Of a DNA stretch of 36,398 nucleotides, positions 7,261-15,642 are shown piece after piece; within the stretch, counting starts at the first letter, position 1; each line of letters starts with the position of its first letter. The translations under genes were made by a program, and so were the position numbers. This DNA is from JAJFUV01 sp964561215. GTDB lineage: Bacteria > Acidobacteriota > Terriglobia > Bryobacterales > Bryobacteraceae. The notes beneath the pieces are model-generated. The model was not told where the DNA came from and did no database searches. It was given only the letters and a program-made list of their open reading frames with translations. The stretch lies in contig CAZLOS010000046.1 in NCBI GenBank assembly GCA_964561215.1, positions 1-36,398 of the forward strand, read 5' to 3'.

Positions 7261-8835
7261 AAGACAACGCTATATGTGTTCGCGGGAGCCGTGTTGACTG
7301 TTTGGAGCGCCACGGCCGTGGGGCGCCTGTTGCTCGGCGCGTTGCGAGTCCGGCTGGCCCGCGAGGAAGAGCGGCTGTTTGCGTTCGTGGCCGGCGCGGC
7401 TTGCTGGAGCGCGATCGTATGGCTGCTGGCGTGGCTCCATCTCGCCCGCAAAGGCGCATTCTTTACGGTGGCCGCAGTCCTGATCTCCACCGCATTTCTG
7501 GTCCGGCGCAAGCGAGGGCCGTACGAAGCGCTGCCGCCTTTGGGCAGGGGAATGCGCTACTCGTGCGCGGCGTTGTTCGCAGGTTTCCTGTTGGTGTACG
7601 TAGTGTACGCCGCCGCTCCTGAAACGAGCCTCACCGGGAATCATCTCGGACGGGTGGAGCAGATGTGGGAAGCCCGAGGGCTGCCAGCGGCGATCGCAGG
7701 AATCGCGGAGCCGCGGCCGAGCGCCATTGAGTTCTTTTATCTGCCCGCGTTCTCGATCGGGCGGAACGCCTCAGCCGCTCTGGCGCACTTGGGCTTCCTG
7801 GCGGCGCTGGCCCTGGGGCTGGCAAGCTTCGGACGACGGAGCGGATGCGCAAGGGCGGGAGTGTTTGCCGGATTCATGATGTTCTTGAGCCCGTTGGCGG
7901 CCGTCGATGCGACATCCGCGCGTACCGAGGCGGCCTTAGCCTGCACATTGTTCTTCTGCTACTATGCGCTCGAATTGTGGGACTCCACGGGACAGCGACG
8001 GATGCTCGTGGTCGCCGGCATACTGCTGGCTTTTGCCATCGCCATTGGAACTTCTCCCGCCAGCTTCGAGTCAACTGAGCGAGCCGCAAGACCCGAGTAT
8101 CTGATGGGCAAGGCTATTGAGTGGACCACGATGGGCGCGACTGGGCAAGGATTTTTCGGACCTGTTTTTCTGCTGGCGCCGCTGGGACTGTTCGCCTTGC
8201 GGAAGCCCATCGGGGAGCGGGCCTTGGCCGGGGCGGCATTCGCGGCGCTGTGGCTGGTTGGCGCGGCGCGTCCCGAAGCGGCTCTGCCTCTGGCGGCGTT
8301 CGTCGCCCTCGCCATGGGGATTGCACTGATGGATTCACCGGGCATAATCCCCTTGCTGCTCGTGGCCCACGCGGTACTGTCGTTTCCGCAGGCGGCCGCG
8401 ATCTACTCCTGGCCGGACACATGGCGGCCGCGTGAATGGCCGCTGAAAGCGGCCCTGCACCGGGTGAATGAAGACGCATATCTCATATCGAGGATGTATC
8501 CTGCTTATGGCTGGGCGCGCTCAATCGACGAAACTGCCGGCAAGAGAGGTCAGGTCTTCGCCCTGGCAGAGCCGGCGCGAGCCTACTGCTCGGCAAGAAT
8601 CATTGTCGCTGAAGAGTCGGAAGGCGGGCGCGCTCTGCGAGCGACGCTGCAAGCAGCCGCCGGGCGGCACGACCTGCGCCGAGCCGCTATCTCCGGGCTC
8701 AAGCAGCATGGTTTTAGATGGCTGTTCGTACCGGATGCCGACCCTTGCGCCAAGGATTTGCGGGCGAACGAGACAGATTGGGGCATCACACCGATAAGGG
8801 AGGCGCATGCCGCGGTTATCTACCGTCTGGACTAG
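7261..8835 (+). CDS. Polytopic membrane protein, GT39/PMT-like, function unknown
   Basis: The product has 524 residues. The ATG at 7261 starts directly at a transmembrane segment (MKTTLYVFAGAVLTVWSATAVG); an in-frame ATG at 7168 would add a hydrophilic tail with no support. Roughly nine to eleven hydrophobic segments run to about residue 385. A soluble C-terminal domain follows (about 390-524), containing WPDTWRPREWPLK and ending VIYRLD. Overall layout resembles dolichol-phosphate-mannose/undecaprenyl-phosphate-sugar-dependent glycosyltransferases, but the acidic pair usual in the first periplasmic loop is not obvious. Its 3' end overlaps the next gene by 29 bases, and that product is a clearer GT39-like protein, so the two probably act together in cell-envelope glycosylation. 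No specific substrate can be assigned. Confidence 0.72.
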   Translation, partial: KTTLYVFAGAVLTVWSATAVGRLLLGALRVRLAREEERLFAFVAGAACWSAIVWLLAWLHLARKGAFFTVAAVLISTAFLVRRKRGPYEALPPLGRGMRYSCAALFAGFLLVYVVYAAAPETSLTGNHLGRVEQMWEARGLPAAIAGIAEPRPSAIEFFYLPAFSIGRNASAALAHLGFLAALALGLASFGRRSGCARAGVFAGFMMFLSPLAAVDATSARTEAALACTLFFCYYALELWDSTGQRRMLVVAGILLAFAIAIGTSPASFESTERAARPEYLMGKAIEWTTMGATGQGFFGPVFLLAPLGLFALRKPIGERALAGAAFAALWLVGAARPEAALPLAAFVALAMGIALMDSPGIIPLLLVAHAVLSFPQAAAIYSWPDTWRPREWPLKAALHRVNEDAYLISRMYPAYGWARSIDETAGKRGQVFALAEPARAYCSARIIVAEESEGGRALRATLQAAAGRHDLRRAAISGLKQHGFRWLFVPDADPCAKDLRANETDWGITPIREAHAAVIYRLD

Positions 8836-10267
8836 GCTGGCGCAGGCGCTCGCGCTCGCCATCTTCGCGCTGAACGTATACCGCGCCGCGACCTGTTCCA
8901 TCACCATCGACGAAGCATTCACCTACAACCGTTTCGTGCTTGTCCCTTACACTCAGACGCTGAAGGACTTCGATGCCAATCATCACGTACTTTACGCCCT
9001 GTTGGCGAGATTCTCGGTGGGAGCTTTCGGGGTCTCGGAGTTCACACTAAGGCTGCCGTCAGTGATGGGCGGGGCGCTGTACTTGTGGGTGGCGCTGGCA
9101 CTTTCCCGCATGATCTTCGGACCGCGCCCCATGATGGTGGCCGCCCTCGGTTTGCTCTCTTTGAATCCACTCGTCCTCGACCTAATGTCCATGGCGCGCG
9201 GCTACGGCGCGGGCTTGGCTTGCTGGCTTCTGGCGCTTTACCTTGTGGTCGGCTGGCCACCCTCTCCACGTGCGAGTCAACTGCGCGCAGCGGCTCTCGC
9301 GCTGACTGCGTCAGTGGGATTCAACCTGATTTTCATCGTGCCGGGCCTGGCGCTGGCGGCATGGTGCGCGATCGAAGCGGGCCGTGATGGCGGCGCGTGG
9401 AACAACCTGCTGAATCACATGATATTGCCCGGCATCGTGGGGACGTTTCTAATCCTGGCTCTGCCGCTCGCGCACGCCGAGCGTCAGCATTTCTATCTCG
9501 GCGAGAAAACACTGCGGGGATCCGTGCTGACGATCAGCCAGGCGTCTCTTCTGCAGGGCATGCACTGGTTCCCCGGGCGAATCAGGGTCTGGAACGAGTG
9601 GGTATGGACCCTGGCGGACAAGTTACCGTGGGTAGCCGCGGCCCTGCTGCTCTTGGGGATTCCCGCCGGCATCCACACCCTTCTGCGCGCCAGGACGACC
9701 GCAACCGGCCGTTTGGGAACGTCGCTGATCGCCGCAGCATGGATCGCCCTGCTCATGCTGGGGATCGGGAACAAGGCAGCACATGTGCTCTATCCGTTTG
9801 CCCGCACGGGTATCTACTGGATCCCGCTGCTTACGCTACTCGCGCTGTGGCTCTGTAAACGATACGTCACGCAAGCCGCGGCACGGGTGGCTGCGTCCGT
9901 GGCCGCGTGGGCATTCCTCGCCTTGTATCTGCTGCAGATACACCCGGCTTACTACCCGCCGTTCCGTAGCGACGCCGGAACAAGGTACTTCGTGGAGGCG
10001 TTACGCCGCATGGAGAATGGGTCCCGCAAAGTCCGCCTGGCAACGAACTGGCAACTGGTAGAAGGATTCAGGTTCTACCGTCGTTGCTACGGGCTGGACT
10101 GGATCGCGCCGGTGGAAAGAGATTCACTCAAACAGCCTGCGGACTACTATGCGCTTCTGCCCGAGGATCTACCGCTTATCGAGAAACTGAGGCTGAACGT
10201 TCTCGTGCGGCAGCCGGACTCGGGAGCTGTCCTGGCTCGAGCGGCAGCGGTTCAATCGAGCCCGTAG
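8807..10267 (+). CDS. Glycosyltransferase family 39 (ArnT/PMT)-like membrane protein
   Basis: The product has 486 residues; the ATG at 8807 is preceded by AAGGGAGG. After an N-terminal membrane segment, the first external loop carries SITIDEAFTYNRF with the acidic pair D-E typical of GT-C enzymes. FDANHHVLYALLARFSVGAFGVSEFTLRLPSVMGGALYLW then matches the ArnT/GT39 pattern (NHP/H..hYh......G.se...RlPS). About ten transmembrane helices follow, then a soluble tail from about residue 400. Family members transfer sugars from polyprenyl-phosphate donors to lipids or proteins on the periplasmic face. It is translationally coupled to the preceding membrane protein, and its 3' end overlaps the convergent mtaB by 16 bases. 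Acceptor and donor are unknown. Confidence 0.82.
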   Translation: MPRLSTVWTRLAQALALAIFALNVYRAATCSITIDEAFTYNRFVLVPYTQTLKDFDANHHVLYALLARFSVGAFGVSEFTLRLPSVMGGALYLWVALALSRMIFGPRPMMVAALGLLSLNPLVLDLMSMARGYGAGLACWLLALYLVVGWPPSPRASQLRAAALALTASVGFNLIFIVPGLALAAWCAIEAGRDGGAWNNLLNHMILPGIVGTFLILALPLAHAERQHFYLGEKTLRGSVLTISQASLLQGMHWFPGRIRVWNEWVWTLADKLPWVAAALLLLGIPAGIHTLLRARTTATGRLGTSLIAAAWIALLMLGIGNKAAHVLYPFARTGIYWIPLLTLLALWLCKRYVTQAAARVAASVAAWAFLALYLLQIHPAYYPPFRSDAGTRYFVEALRRMENGSRKVRLATNWQLVEGFRFYRRCYGLDWIAPVERDSLKQPADYYALLPEDLPLIEKLRLNVLVRQPDSGAVLARAAAVQSSP

Positions 10268-11637
10268 CTCGACGGCGCAAAGAGTTCGCCATACTTCTCG
10301 CTCATCTCGGCGAGCAAAACCGACTCGTCCGCCGGCAAAGCCTCCAGTTCGCGCGAGATCCGATCAAGCCACTGCTTCTCTTTGATCGAGGCGAGCGAGA
10401 GTTGTCCGGAAGCGGTCGCCTTCTGTAAGAGCTGGACGGCAGCCTGCGCCACCGCCACCGTACGCTGATAGCCGCCCTCGGCAGACACGATCACTTGCGC
10501 GAGATCCCAGGTGGCTTGAGGCGACAGCACCGCGGCCTGCGGGCTGAGCCATTGGTCGGAAGCGGTCAGCCAGTTGCGCAGCGCGAGCGCGCCGCCACTC
10601 CGCGTGGCTTCGTTCATCAGCCGGCAGTCGTACGCCAGCAGTTCGGTGAATGCCTCCGGCGCATTGCCGCTCAGCAGGCGCACATTCTGCACGCTCTCGT
10701 TGCTCCAGAGGTCGCACATGGCGGAGGCTATGTTGCCAAGAGGACTAAAGTGGGCACAGGCGGCGGACTTGCCTTCCATCGAGATGGGACAACCGGTGAT
10801 GGCCTTGATGATAGGCCCCTCATAGGCGCAATCCTTCGAAGGACCGACGGCGCCGGCCTCGAAGGCGGCCAAGCTACGCACCGCGCTCATGGCGCGATCC
10901 ACTGCGGCCAGGACTTCGGGTAGCATGCGTTGATGCGCCAACTGCATGGCGGTGTTGGCGAAGCCGCAAGCGGTATCTCCTCCGGGGACCACTCGCTCGC
11001 TGGCGCGGCACAGGGCCGTTATCTCGCCCCATAACCAGTGCATGTCGCGCACGGCCAGCACGCCGAGCGCGAACACCAACCCGCGCACATCGCCGTACAG
11101 CAAGGCCTGATCATGGACCTCCTTGCCACCTACGGATTCAATGGAAACGATGTCGGCGCCGGCATCCATGCACAGTTGAAAACTCCGCCGCAGCCGCTCC
11201 CAGGCCTCGCCCCGGCGCAACACAGGCGGTTTGGCCTGGTCGCGTATGTCGGTGGGTGTAACGCGCAAGGCGCTGCGCAGTCCGTGCTCTTCATGGGCGC
11301 GGCGCAAGTGGCTCGCGAGCAGCGCCGTAATCTCGCCGCCCCACTCGGGCTGATTGGTCATGGCGGGCAGCAATTCGAATTCGAGCACGATGCCCGGAAC
11401 TTTCAGCGCGACGGCGCGCCGCAGGATCTGGCGGGCCATCTCCTCGTATTGGGCGACGACCACGTCCCAAGTGCTTCGAGAAATCTCAACAGCCGGAAGT
11501 GTGAAGTTTATTTCCGGATAGACCTGGCCGTTTCCGATGACGAGACCGTGCCCACAGGCGACCGGTTTAGGCGACCAGCCGAAAACCAGGCTGTCCGGCG
11601 CAGATACGGCCAGACGCGTATAGCTTTGACTCGCCAA
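10252..11637 (-). CDS. mtaB: Methanol:corrinoid protein methyltransferase MtaB
   Basis: The product has 461 residues, the usual MtaB length, starting at a TTG at 11637 that has GGAGG five bases upstream. MtaB transfers the methyl group of methanol to the Co(I) corrinoid of MtaC, using a catalytic zinc. The ligands known in Methanosarcina barkeri MtaB (E164, C220, C269) correspond to E167 in SIESVGGKE, C224 in GGDTACGFANTAM and C270 in GPSKDCAYEG. The strongly conserved block ISMEGKSAACAHFSPLGN and DLWSNESVQNVRLLSG is also present. No mtaC corrinoid protein or mtaA is nearby, so its partner must be elsewhere, or it serves another substrate. It follows a DapA-like gene by 52 bases on the same strand. 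It is presumably cytoplasmic; no signal is visible. Confidence 0.92.
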   Translation of the reverse strand: MASQSYTRLAVSAPDSLVFGWSPKPVACGHGLVIGNGQVYPEINFTLPAVEISRSTWDVVVAQYEEMARQILRRAVALKVPGIVLEFELLPAMTNQPEWGGEITALLASHLRRAHEEHGLRSALRVTPTDIRDQAKPPVLRRGEAWERLRRSFQLCMDAGADIVSIESVGGKEVHDQALLYGDVRGLVFALGVLAVRDMHWLWGEITALCRASERVVPGGDTACGFANTAMQLAHQRMLPEVLAAVDRAMSAVRSLAAFEAGAVGPSKDCAYEGPIIKAITGCPISMEGKSAACAHFSPLGNIASAMCDLWSNESVQNVRLLSGNAPEAFTELLAYDCRLMNEATRSGGALALRNWLTASDQWLSPQAAVLSPQATWDLAQVIVSAEGGYQRTVAVAQAAVQLLQKATASGQLSLASIKEKQWLDRISRELEALPADESVLLAEMSEKYGELFAPSSYGLD

Positions 11638-11689
11638 GGTACCCTCCGAGAGTGACAGTAGAACGAGGATACCAAAACCGGAGTGAGCG

Positions 11690-12661
11690 TCACTTCACGC
11701 GGAAGTAAGGACGCAGGACGTCGAAGATCTCCGTCAATTCGCGCTGGTCCCACTCGTCCATGCCCATCTTGCGGGGACTGCGCATGACGGTGGTGGAGAA
11801 CACGCCGCGCCGCTTCAGGATTTCCTTCTGCACTATGTAGCCGGTGTGCTGTTCGAGGACCGCCATCATGAGCATCTTGGCGAACAAGTCGCGGGCTTCT
11901 TTCTTCCTCCCCGCCTGATACCAGTCCCATATCTGCGCCTGAATGTCCGCGAAACCTGCGCCGGGCATGGTGCCGTCGGATCCGCGCGCCATCTCGTTCA
12001 TGAAGTTGCGAGCGCCGCCGCCGGTCGAGACCGTCAGCAAGCCCTGGGCCTCCTTGCGATAGCGCGTGACCAGCCACGGCACAGGAGAGTTCTCTTCCTT
12101 GACGTAGCGCACCGTGGGCAGTTTCTTAGCGAGGCCGATGTTGAAATCGACGGTCATGGTCTCGTTAGAAACCTGGATGATGACCGGCAGTTTGGAAACC
12201 GAGGCGATGGCCGTGTAGTAGGTTTCAAGTTGAGCCGGATCCTTAGTCTCGTCCCGGCGGCCCAGGGCGATCAGCGCATCGGCACCGAGTTTGACGGCAT
12301 TCCGCGCAAACTCGACGGCCTCCTCGTTGGTCTTGCCGTGCACGCCGATGGCCACCGGCACACGGCCGCGAGCGGCTCTGATGATCGTCTCCGGATAACG
12401 CATCCGCTCGTCGTGCGTGAGCTGATCGGTCTCGCCGGCCAGAGCCGGCCACACCATGCCGTGCACGCCACAGCGGCAGAGAAAGTCCGCTTCCCTGCCG
12501 AGCGAGGCCTCGTCAACGCACTTGGCCGAGTCGCTCAAGAACGGCGTCTGCATGATGATAAAGACGCCGCGGAACGGCTCGCGATGCCTGGCGGGAGCGG
12601 CGAAAGAGCGCGAGGCGGTCGCGGCGGCGGCAATCAAGAGTTCGCGTCGAGAGAGTGTCAT
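11690..12661 (-). CDS. Exported dihydrodipicolinate synthase-family protein, divergent active site
   Basis: The product has 323 residues. The N-terminus MTLSRRELLIAAAATASRSFAA is a Tat-like signal with twin arginine. The rest is a DapA/N-acetylneuraminate-lyase-family TIM barrel: FIIMQTPF, CGVHGMVWPALAGETDQLTHDERM, VPVAIGVHGKTNEEAVEFARNAVKLGADALIAL. The Schiff-base lysine is probably K188 in RYVKEENS. However, the GTTGE substrate loop reads ALAGE, and the catalytic tyrosine position (normally hYN) reads IIQVSN, so dihydrodipicolinate synthesis is unlikely. Family relatives are aldolases or dehydratases acting on keto-acids. Export to the periplasm is odd for this family and should be checked. 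It lies 21 bases after the LssY_C gene and 52 before mtaB. Confidence 0.85.
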   Translation of the reverse strand: MTLSRRELLIAAAATASRSFAAPARHREPFRGVFIIMQTPFLSDSAKCVDEASLGREADFLCRCGVHGMVWPALAGETDQLTHDERMRYPETIIRAARGRVPVAIGVHGKTNEEAVEFARNAVKLGADALIALGRRDETKDPAQLETYYTAIASVSKLPVIIQVSNETMTVDFNIGLAKKLPTVRYVKEENSPVPWLVTRYRKEAQGLLTVSTGGGARNFMNEMARGSDGTMPGAGFADIQAQIWDWYQAGRKKEARDLFAKMLMMAVLEQHTGYIVQKEILKRRGVFSTTVMRSPRKMGMDEWDQRELTEIFDVLRPYFRVK

Positions 12662-12682
12662 GAATGTAGTTTGCCCTATCAG

Positions 12683-13879
12683 TTAGTCGAGTAGCAGCAC
12701 GGCCATTTTGCCGTCGGTTTCAAGTTTATCGCCAGTGGCGTTTTCGCCGCTGGTGGGCACCTTGGGGCGAGCCACCAAGGCTTGCCCCTTCACGAGACCG
12801 GTGCAGAGAAGATCGTTGACCACCTTGGCCCGCTCGTTATCGATCTTCGAGTCGATCTTGTGGATGAAGGTCCGGTCCTGCGTCGAGAAATCGATCCCGA
12901 TGTCGTGCGTTGCCGAACACACCCACACATCCCGCCCCTGGAACTGGTCGGGACGGTGGAAGATGCGCAGGTGGTGCCGTTTGGCGAAGGTATCGTACTG
13001 CTTCTGGAACACCAGGTCGGGCTTCTGTCCGTCCAGCAGGAGAATCGACATAGGCGCTTCCTTGTATCCGCGGTCCTCGGCCACCGCGGCGACAGTCTCC
13101 ATCTTGGAGTGCCCGCTCAGCGCCGCGGCGGTGGACCAGACGGCGGCGGCGAAGGCGGCTTCCAGGCGCTCTTTCGAGCCGATGTACATGATGTTGGTGA
13201 TGTCGGAAGGCTTAGGAGGTTTCTCAGCCACGGTCTGGAACGGCTGCGCGTTCACGAGGGCGGCCAAATCCTGGGCCGTGGAGATTTCGCTTATCGCCGC
13301 CGGTCGTGCTGAACTCCTCCAAGACAGAGCCTTGGTGAGCTTCAGCGACATCTCGACACCCGGTTCACAAAGGATTTCGGGATCCGTCGGTTTGATGACC
13401 GATTGCTTGGCCGCACCCAGGAGGTCCGCCAGCTTGCCGAAGCGGGCGCCGAGCTTCGAGATCGAATTATCGATTCTCGAAGACAACGTCTCCGACGCCA
13501 GGATGCCGATGATCTTGCCCTTATCATCGACGGATTCACGCGCGTTGTCCACCGAGGCGACAAGCGCGGCGAACTTGGTTTTGCCGCCGGAACTGTCGCG
13601 CAGTTCCGTAAATTCGATTTCCAGTTCGGCCCGTTCGCCGGTGTTGTCCGGATTCTTGAGGGACTTCACATGGCCGGTGACGGCAGTTCCCATGGGGATC
13701 GCGACTTGCCCGCCATCCAGAACGGGTGCTATCACCACCGCGTTCACAGAATCCTGCACCTTGGAAATCTTGCTGCCGGCCTTGGATTGAAGGCGGATTT
13801 CGATTTGCGTCCCGGCCGGCATCTCCGCAAGCGCGACCGCACCGGAGAGCAGAAGAGACGTGACAAAACGTGCAAACAT
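12683..13879 (-). CDS. Exported LssY_C-domain protein
   Basis: The product has 398 residues. The ATG at 13879 is chosen because GAGGGTG precedes it and a signal peptide follows directly (FARFVTSLLLSGAVALA); an upstream start at 13918 adds 13 unsupported residues. The N-terminal half (about 20-190) is a beta-rich region (GTQIEIRLQSKAGSKISKVQDSVNAVVIAPV) similar to that in many acidobacterial envelope proteins. The C-terminal half resembles LssY_C: SDITNIMYIGSKERLEAAFAAAVWSTA, RHHLRIFHRPDQFQGRDVWVCSATHDIGIDF and FIHKID. The domain is named from a Legionella secretion-locus protein; its activity is not known to me. The two-part layout may be a fusion. It heads the cluster with the DapA-like gene and mtaB. 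Confidence 0.75.
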   Translation of the reverse strand: MFARFVTSLLLSGAVALAEMPAGTQIEIRLQSKAGSKISKVQDSVNAVVIAPVLDGGQVAIPMGTAVTGHVKSLKNPDNTGERAELEIEFTELRDSSGGKTKFAALVASVDNARESVDDKGKIIGILASETLSSRIDNSISKLGARFGKLADLLGAAKQSVIKPTDPEILCEPGVEMSLKLTKALSWRSSARPAAISEISTAQDLAALVNAQPFQTVAEKPPKPSDITNIMYIGSKERLEAAFAAAVWSTAAALSGHSKMETVAAVAEDRGYKEAPMSILLLDGQKPDLVFQKQYDTFAKRHHLRIFHRPDQFQGRDVWVCSATHDIGIDFSTQDRTFIHKIDSKIDNERAKVVNDLLCTGLVKGQALVARPKVPTSGENATGDKLETDGKMAVLLLD

Positions 13880-13921
13880 GGCGCACCCTCTTTTTAAGTA
13901 CAGCACGTTTCCGCACAAGGC

Positions 13922-13927
13922 TATAAT
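13922..13927 (+). promoter_or_regulatory. Consensus -10 box, probably leaderless transcript
   Basis: A perfect TATAAT lies six bases before the GTG start at 13934. A transcript starting at the usual distance would begin at or next to the start codon. No convincing -35 box is seen at 17 bases. It lies in the 54-base gap shared with the divergent LssY_C gene. Confidence 0.5.
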
Positions 13928-13933
13928 CGGAGA

Positions 13934-14338
13934 GTGAAACTACGGCTTGCCTTGGTCTTTTGGGTAGCGTTGTCTTTCTGGGGATGCAGTCGGGGCTTGG
14001 AGACGAAAGAAGCCGTCCGGCAGGGCGTCATCGATTATCTTTCCTCACGCAAGGACCTCAGTATAGGCTCCATGCAGGTCGACATCCTGTCGGTGGACTT
14101 CCGCGGCAACGAGGCGGAGGCCACCGTGTCGTTCCGGCCAAAGGGCGGCGGGGAAGGCATGCAGATGCCTTACAAGTTGGAGCGCGCAGGAAACCGCTGG
14201 GTTGTCAAAGCGCGCGCTGGAGCTGGCGGAGGCAACCCGCATGGAAGCATGGGGGCTCCCGAAGGCCCTTCGGGAATGGGATTGCCGGCGGGACACCCAC
14301 CGATTTCCGGGAACTCTCCGGCACAGACCAAGAAATAG
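13934..14338 (+). CDS. Small putative lipoprotein
   Basis: The product has 134 residues and starts at GTG. The signal MKLRLALVFWVALSFWGC ends in a cysteine at position 18 that could be lipidated, although the lipobox (F-W-G-C) is imperfect. Residues 25-95 form a compact alpha/beta region: VRQGVIDYLSSRKDLSIGSMQVDILSVDFRGNEAEATVSFRPKG, then YKLERAGNRWVVKA. This resembles small secreted proteins of the NTF2-like or DUF4878 kind. The tail from about 97 is Gly/Pro-rich and low-complexity (GAGGGNPHGSMGAPEGP). A GGAG directly before the GTG is too close to act as a normal ribosome-binding site. Function unknown. Confidence 0.75.
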   Translation: MKLRLALVFWVALSFWGCSRGLETKEAVRQGVIDYLSSRKDLSIGSMQVDILSVDFRGNEAEATVSFRPKGGGEGMQMPYKLERAGNRWVVKARAGAGGGNPHGSMGAPEGPSGMGLPAGHPPISGNSPAQTKK

Positions 14339-14378
14339 GGGGACACGGAACCGGAAACGGCCGCCGGATTGCAGCAAG

Positions 14379-15605
14379 ATGGCCAGGTTCGATTGCGACG
14401 TGCTCGTGGTCGGGGCGGGACCGGCAGGTTCCGTGGCCGCGTACCGGCTGGCCGAAGCCGGATGCCGCGTAATCCTCATCGACGCTGGCACTTTTCCCCG
14501 CGAGAAGGCTTGCGGCGGCGGCGTGCAGCAGCGGGCGCTCTCCCACATACCCGTGGACACCGGGAGATTGTTCAAATCCAGCCTGCGAAAGACCGACTTT
14601 TCCTTCGCCCTTGGGAATCGATTCAGCAAGGCCTCCAGGTTGCCGCTGGTCCACGGTGTATTGCGCACCGAATTCGACGAGTTCCTGTTGCGCGCGGCGG
14701 CGGATATCGGCGTTGAAGTCCGCGAACAGACGCGCCTCACGGGCGCTACTTTGCAGGCGGGCGGCGCGTTGGCCGAGACCACCGCCGGGAGTATTCGCGC
14801 GCGCTACCTCGTGGGGGCTGACGGCGCGAACAGCGTTGTCAGCCGCCTGTTGAACAGCCGCGATAACTTCTTCTGGCAGGTGGCGCTCTATTGCGAAATC
14901 CCCCTTCCACGGGCACTCGAGTCCACGATGTCGCAGGAGGCCATGCGCGTGGATCTCGGGACGCTGCCGGCCGGATACGCATGGCTATTCCCGAAAGGCG
15001 AGACGGTGAACGCGGGCGTGGGCGGGCCTCTGGCCCTGGCCAGGAACCTGGGCTCGTATTTCCGCGCCTTCCTGCGCGCCGAGCGACTGCTGGGGAACGC
15101 TGCGGCGGCTCCCAGAATCTCGGGGCACCTGCTGCCGACCATGACCGAGCGCACGACGGTGGCCGCAACGTCCGCTTTACTGGTGGGAGATGCCGCGGGC
15201 CTGGTTGAACCACTCACCGGCGAAGGCATTTCCCACGCGTGCGAAAGTGGCGAGTTGGCGGCCCGCGCTATTGTGGACCACTTCGGCAAACCCGAACTCG
15301 CCGCCGCATATGGCAGGCTGGTACGCGACGGAATGGGAGAGGAGTTACATTGGGGCCGCCGCCTGCTTTCCTTCACAATCGCTTTCCCGCGCCTGTTTTA
15401 CCGGTTGCTGCACCGCAACGATGCGGCCTGGCACTGCTTCTGCGACGTACTGGACGGACACCGCGATTTCGCCACGCTCTGGCGCATCGTGGCCGGACGG
15501 GCAAGCTCGCTGGGCGCGCCGCTGGACGCCTTCCTGCGCCACATGGAGCGGCGCCGCCTGCGTCCGTCCAACGGCCTTCTGCTGGACGCGCTGCCACCCG
15601 GGTAA
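14379..15605 (+). CDS. Geranylgeranyl reductase-family FAD-dependent oxidoreductase
   Basis: The product has 408 residues; the ATG at 14379 places the dinucleotide-binding motif near the N-terminus. CDVLVVGAGPAGSVAAYRLA (GxGxxG at about 12-17) binds FAD. FPREKACGGGVQQRAL is the family's second signature (P-x-K-x-C-G-G-G), and LLVGDAAGLVEPLTGEGI binds the FAD ribityl chain. Family members reduce prenyl chains of chlorophyll, quinones or lipids (ChlP, archaeal GGR) or act as related monooxygenases. The substrate is not predictable here. The gene is 37 bases upstream of hemL, though hemL seems to have its own promoter. The residues before 14379 in the open frame show no family similarity. Confidence 0.87.
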   Translation: MARFDCDVLVVGAGPAGSVAAYRLAEAGCRVILIDAGTFPREKACGGGVQQRALSHIPVDTGRLFKSSLRKTDFSFALGNRFSKASRLPLVHGVLRTEFDEFLLRAAADIGVEVREQTRLTGATLQAGGALAETTAGSIRARYLVGADGANSVVSRLLNSRDNFFWQVALYCEIPLPRALESTMSQEAMRVDLGTLPAGYAWLFPKGETVNAGVGGPLALARNLGSYFRAFLRAERLLGNAAAAPRISGHLLPTMTERTTVAATSALLVGDAAGLVEPLTGEGISHACESGELAARAIVDHFGKPELAAAYGRLVRDGMGEELHWGRRLLSFTIAFPRLFYRLLHRNDAAWHCFCDVLDGHRDFATLWRIVAGRASSLGAPLDAFLRHMERRRLRPSNGLLLDALPPG

Positions 15606-15613
15606 GCGCCGTT

Positions 15614-15622
15614 TGCTACAAT
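15614..15622 (+). promoter_or_regulatory. Extended -10 promoter candidate for hemL
   Basis: TGCTACAAT carries a TGn element followed by TACAAT (15617-15622). The 20-base gap to the hemL ATG would give a leader of roughly 14 bases without a clear ribosome-binding site. Confidence 0.45.
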
Positions 15623-15642
15623 CGGCTAACCGAACGCACTCC

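Noticed and set aside
11690..12661. Housekeeping dapA
   Set aside because: The Tat-like leader and missing GTTGE threonines and catalytic tyrosine argue against dihydrodipicolinate synthase activity.
12708..13790. 360-codon open frame on the plus strand
   Set aside because: Antisense to the LssY_C gene; Ser/Arg-rich shadow with no start signal.
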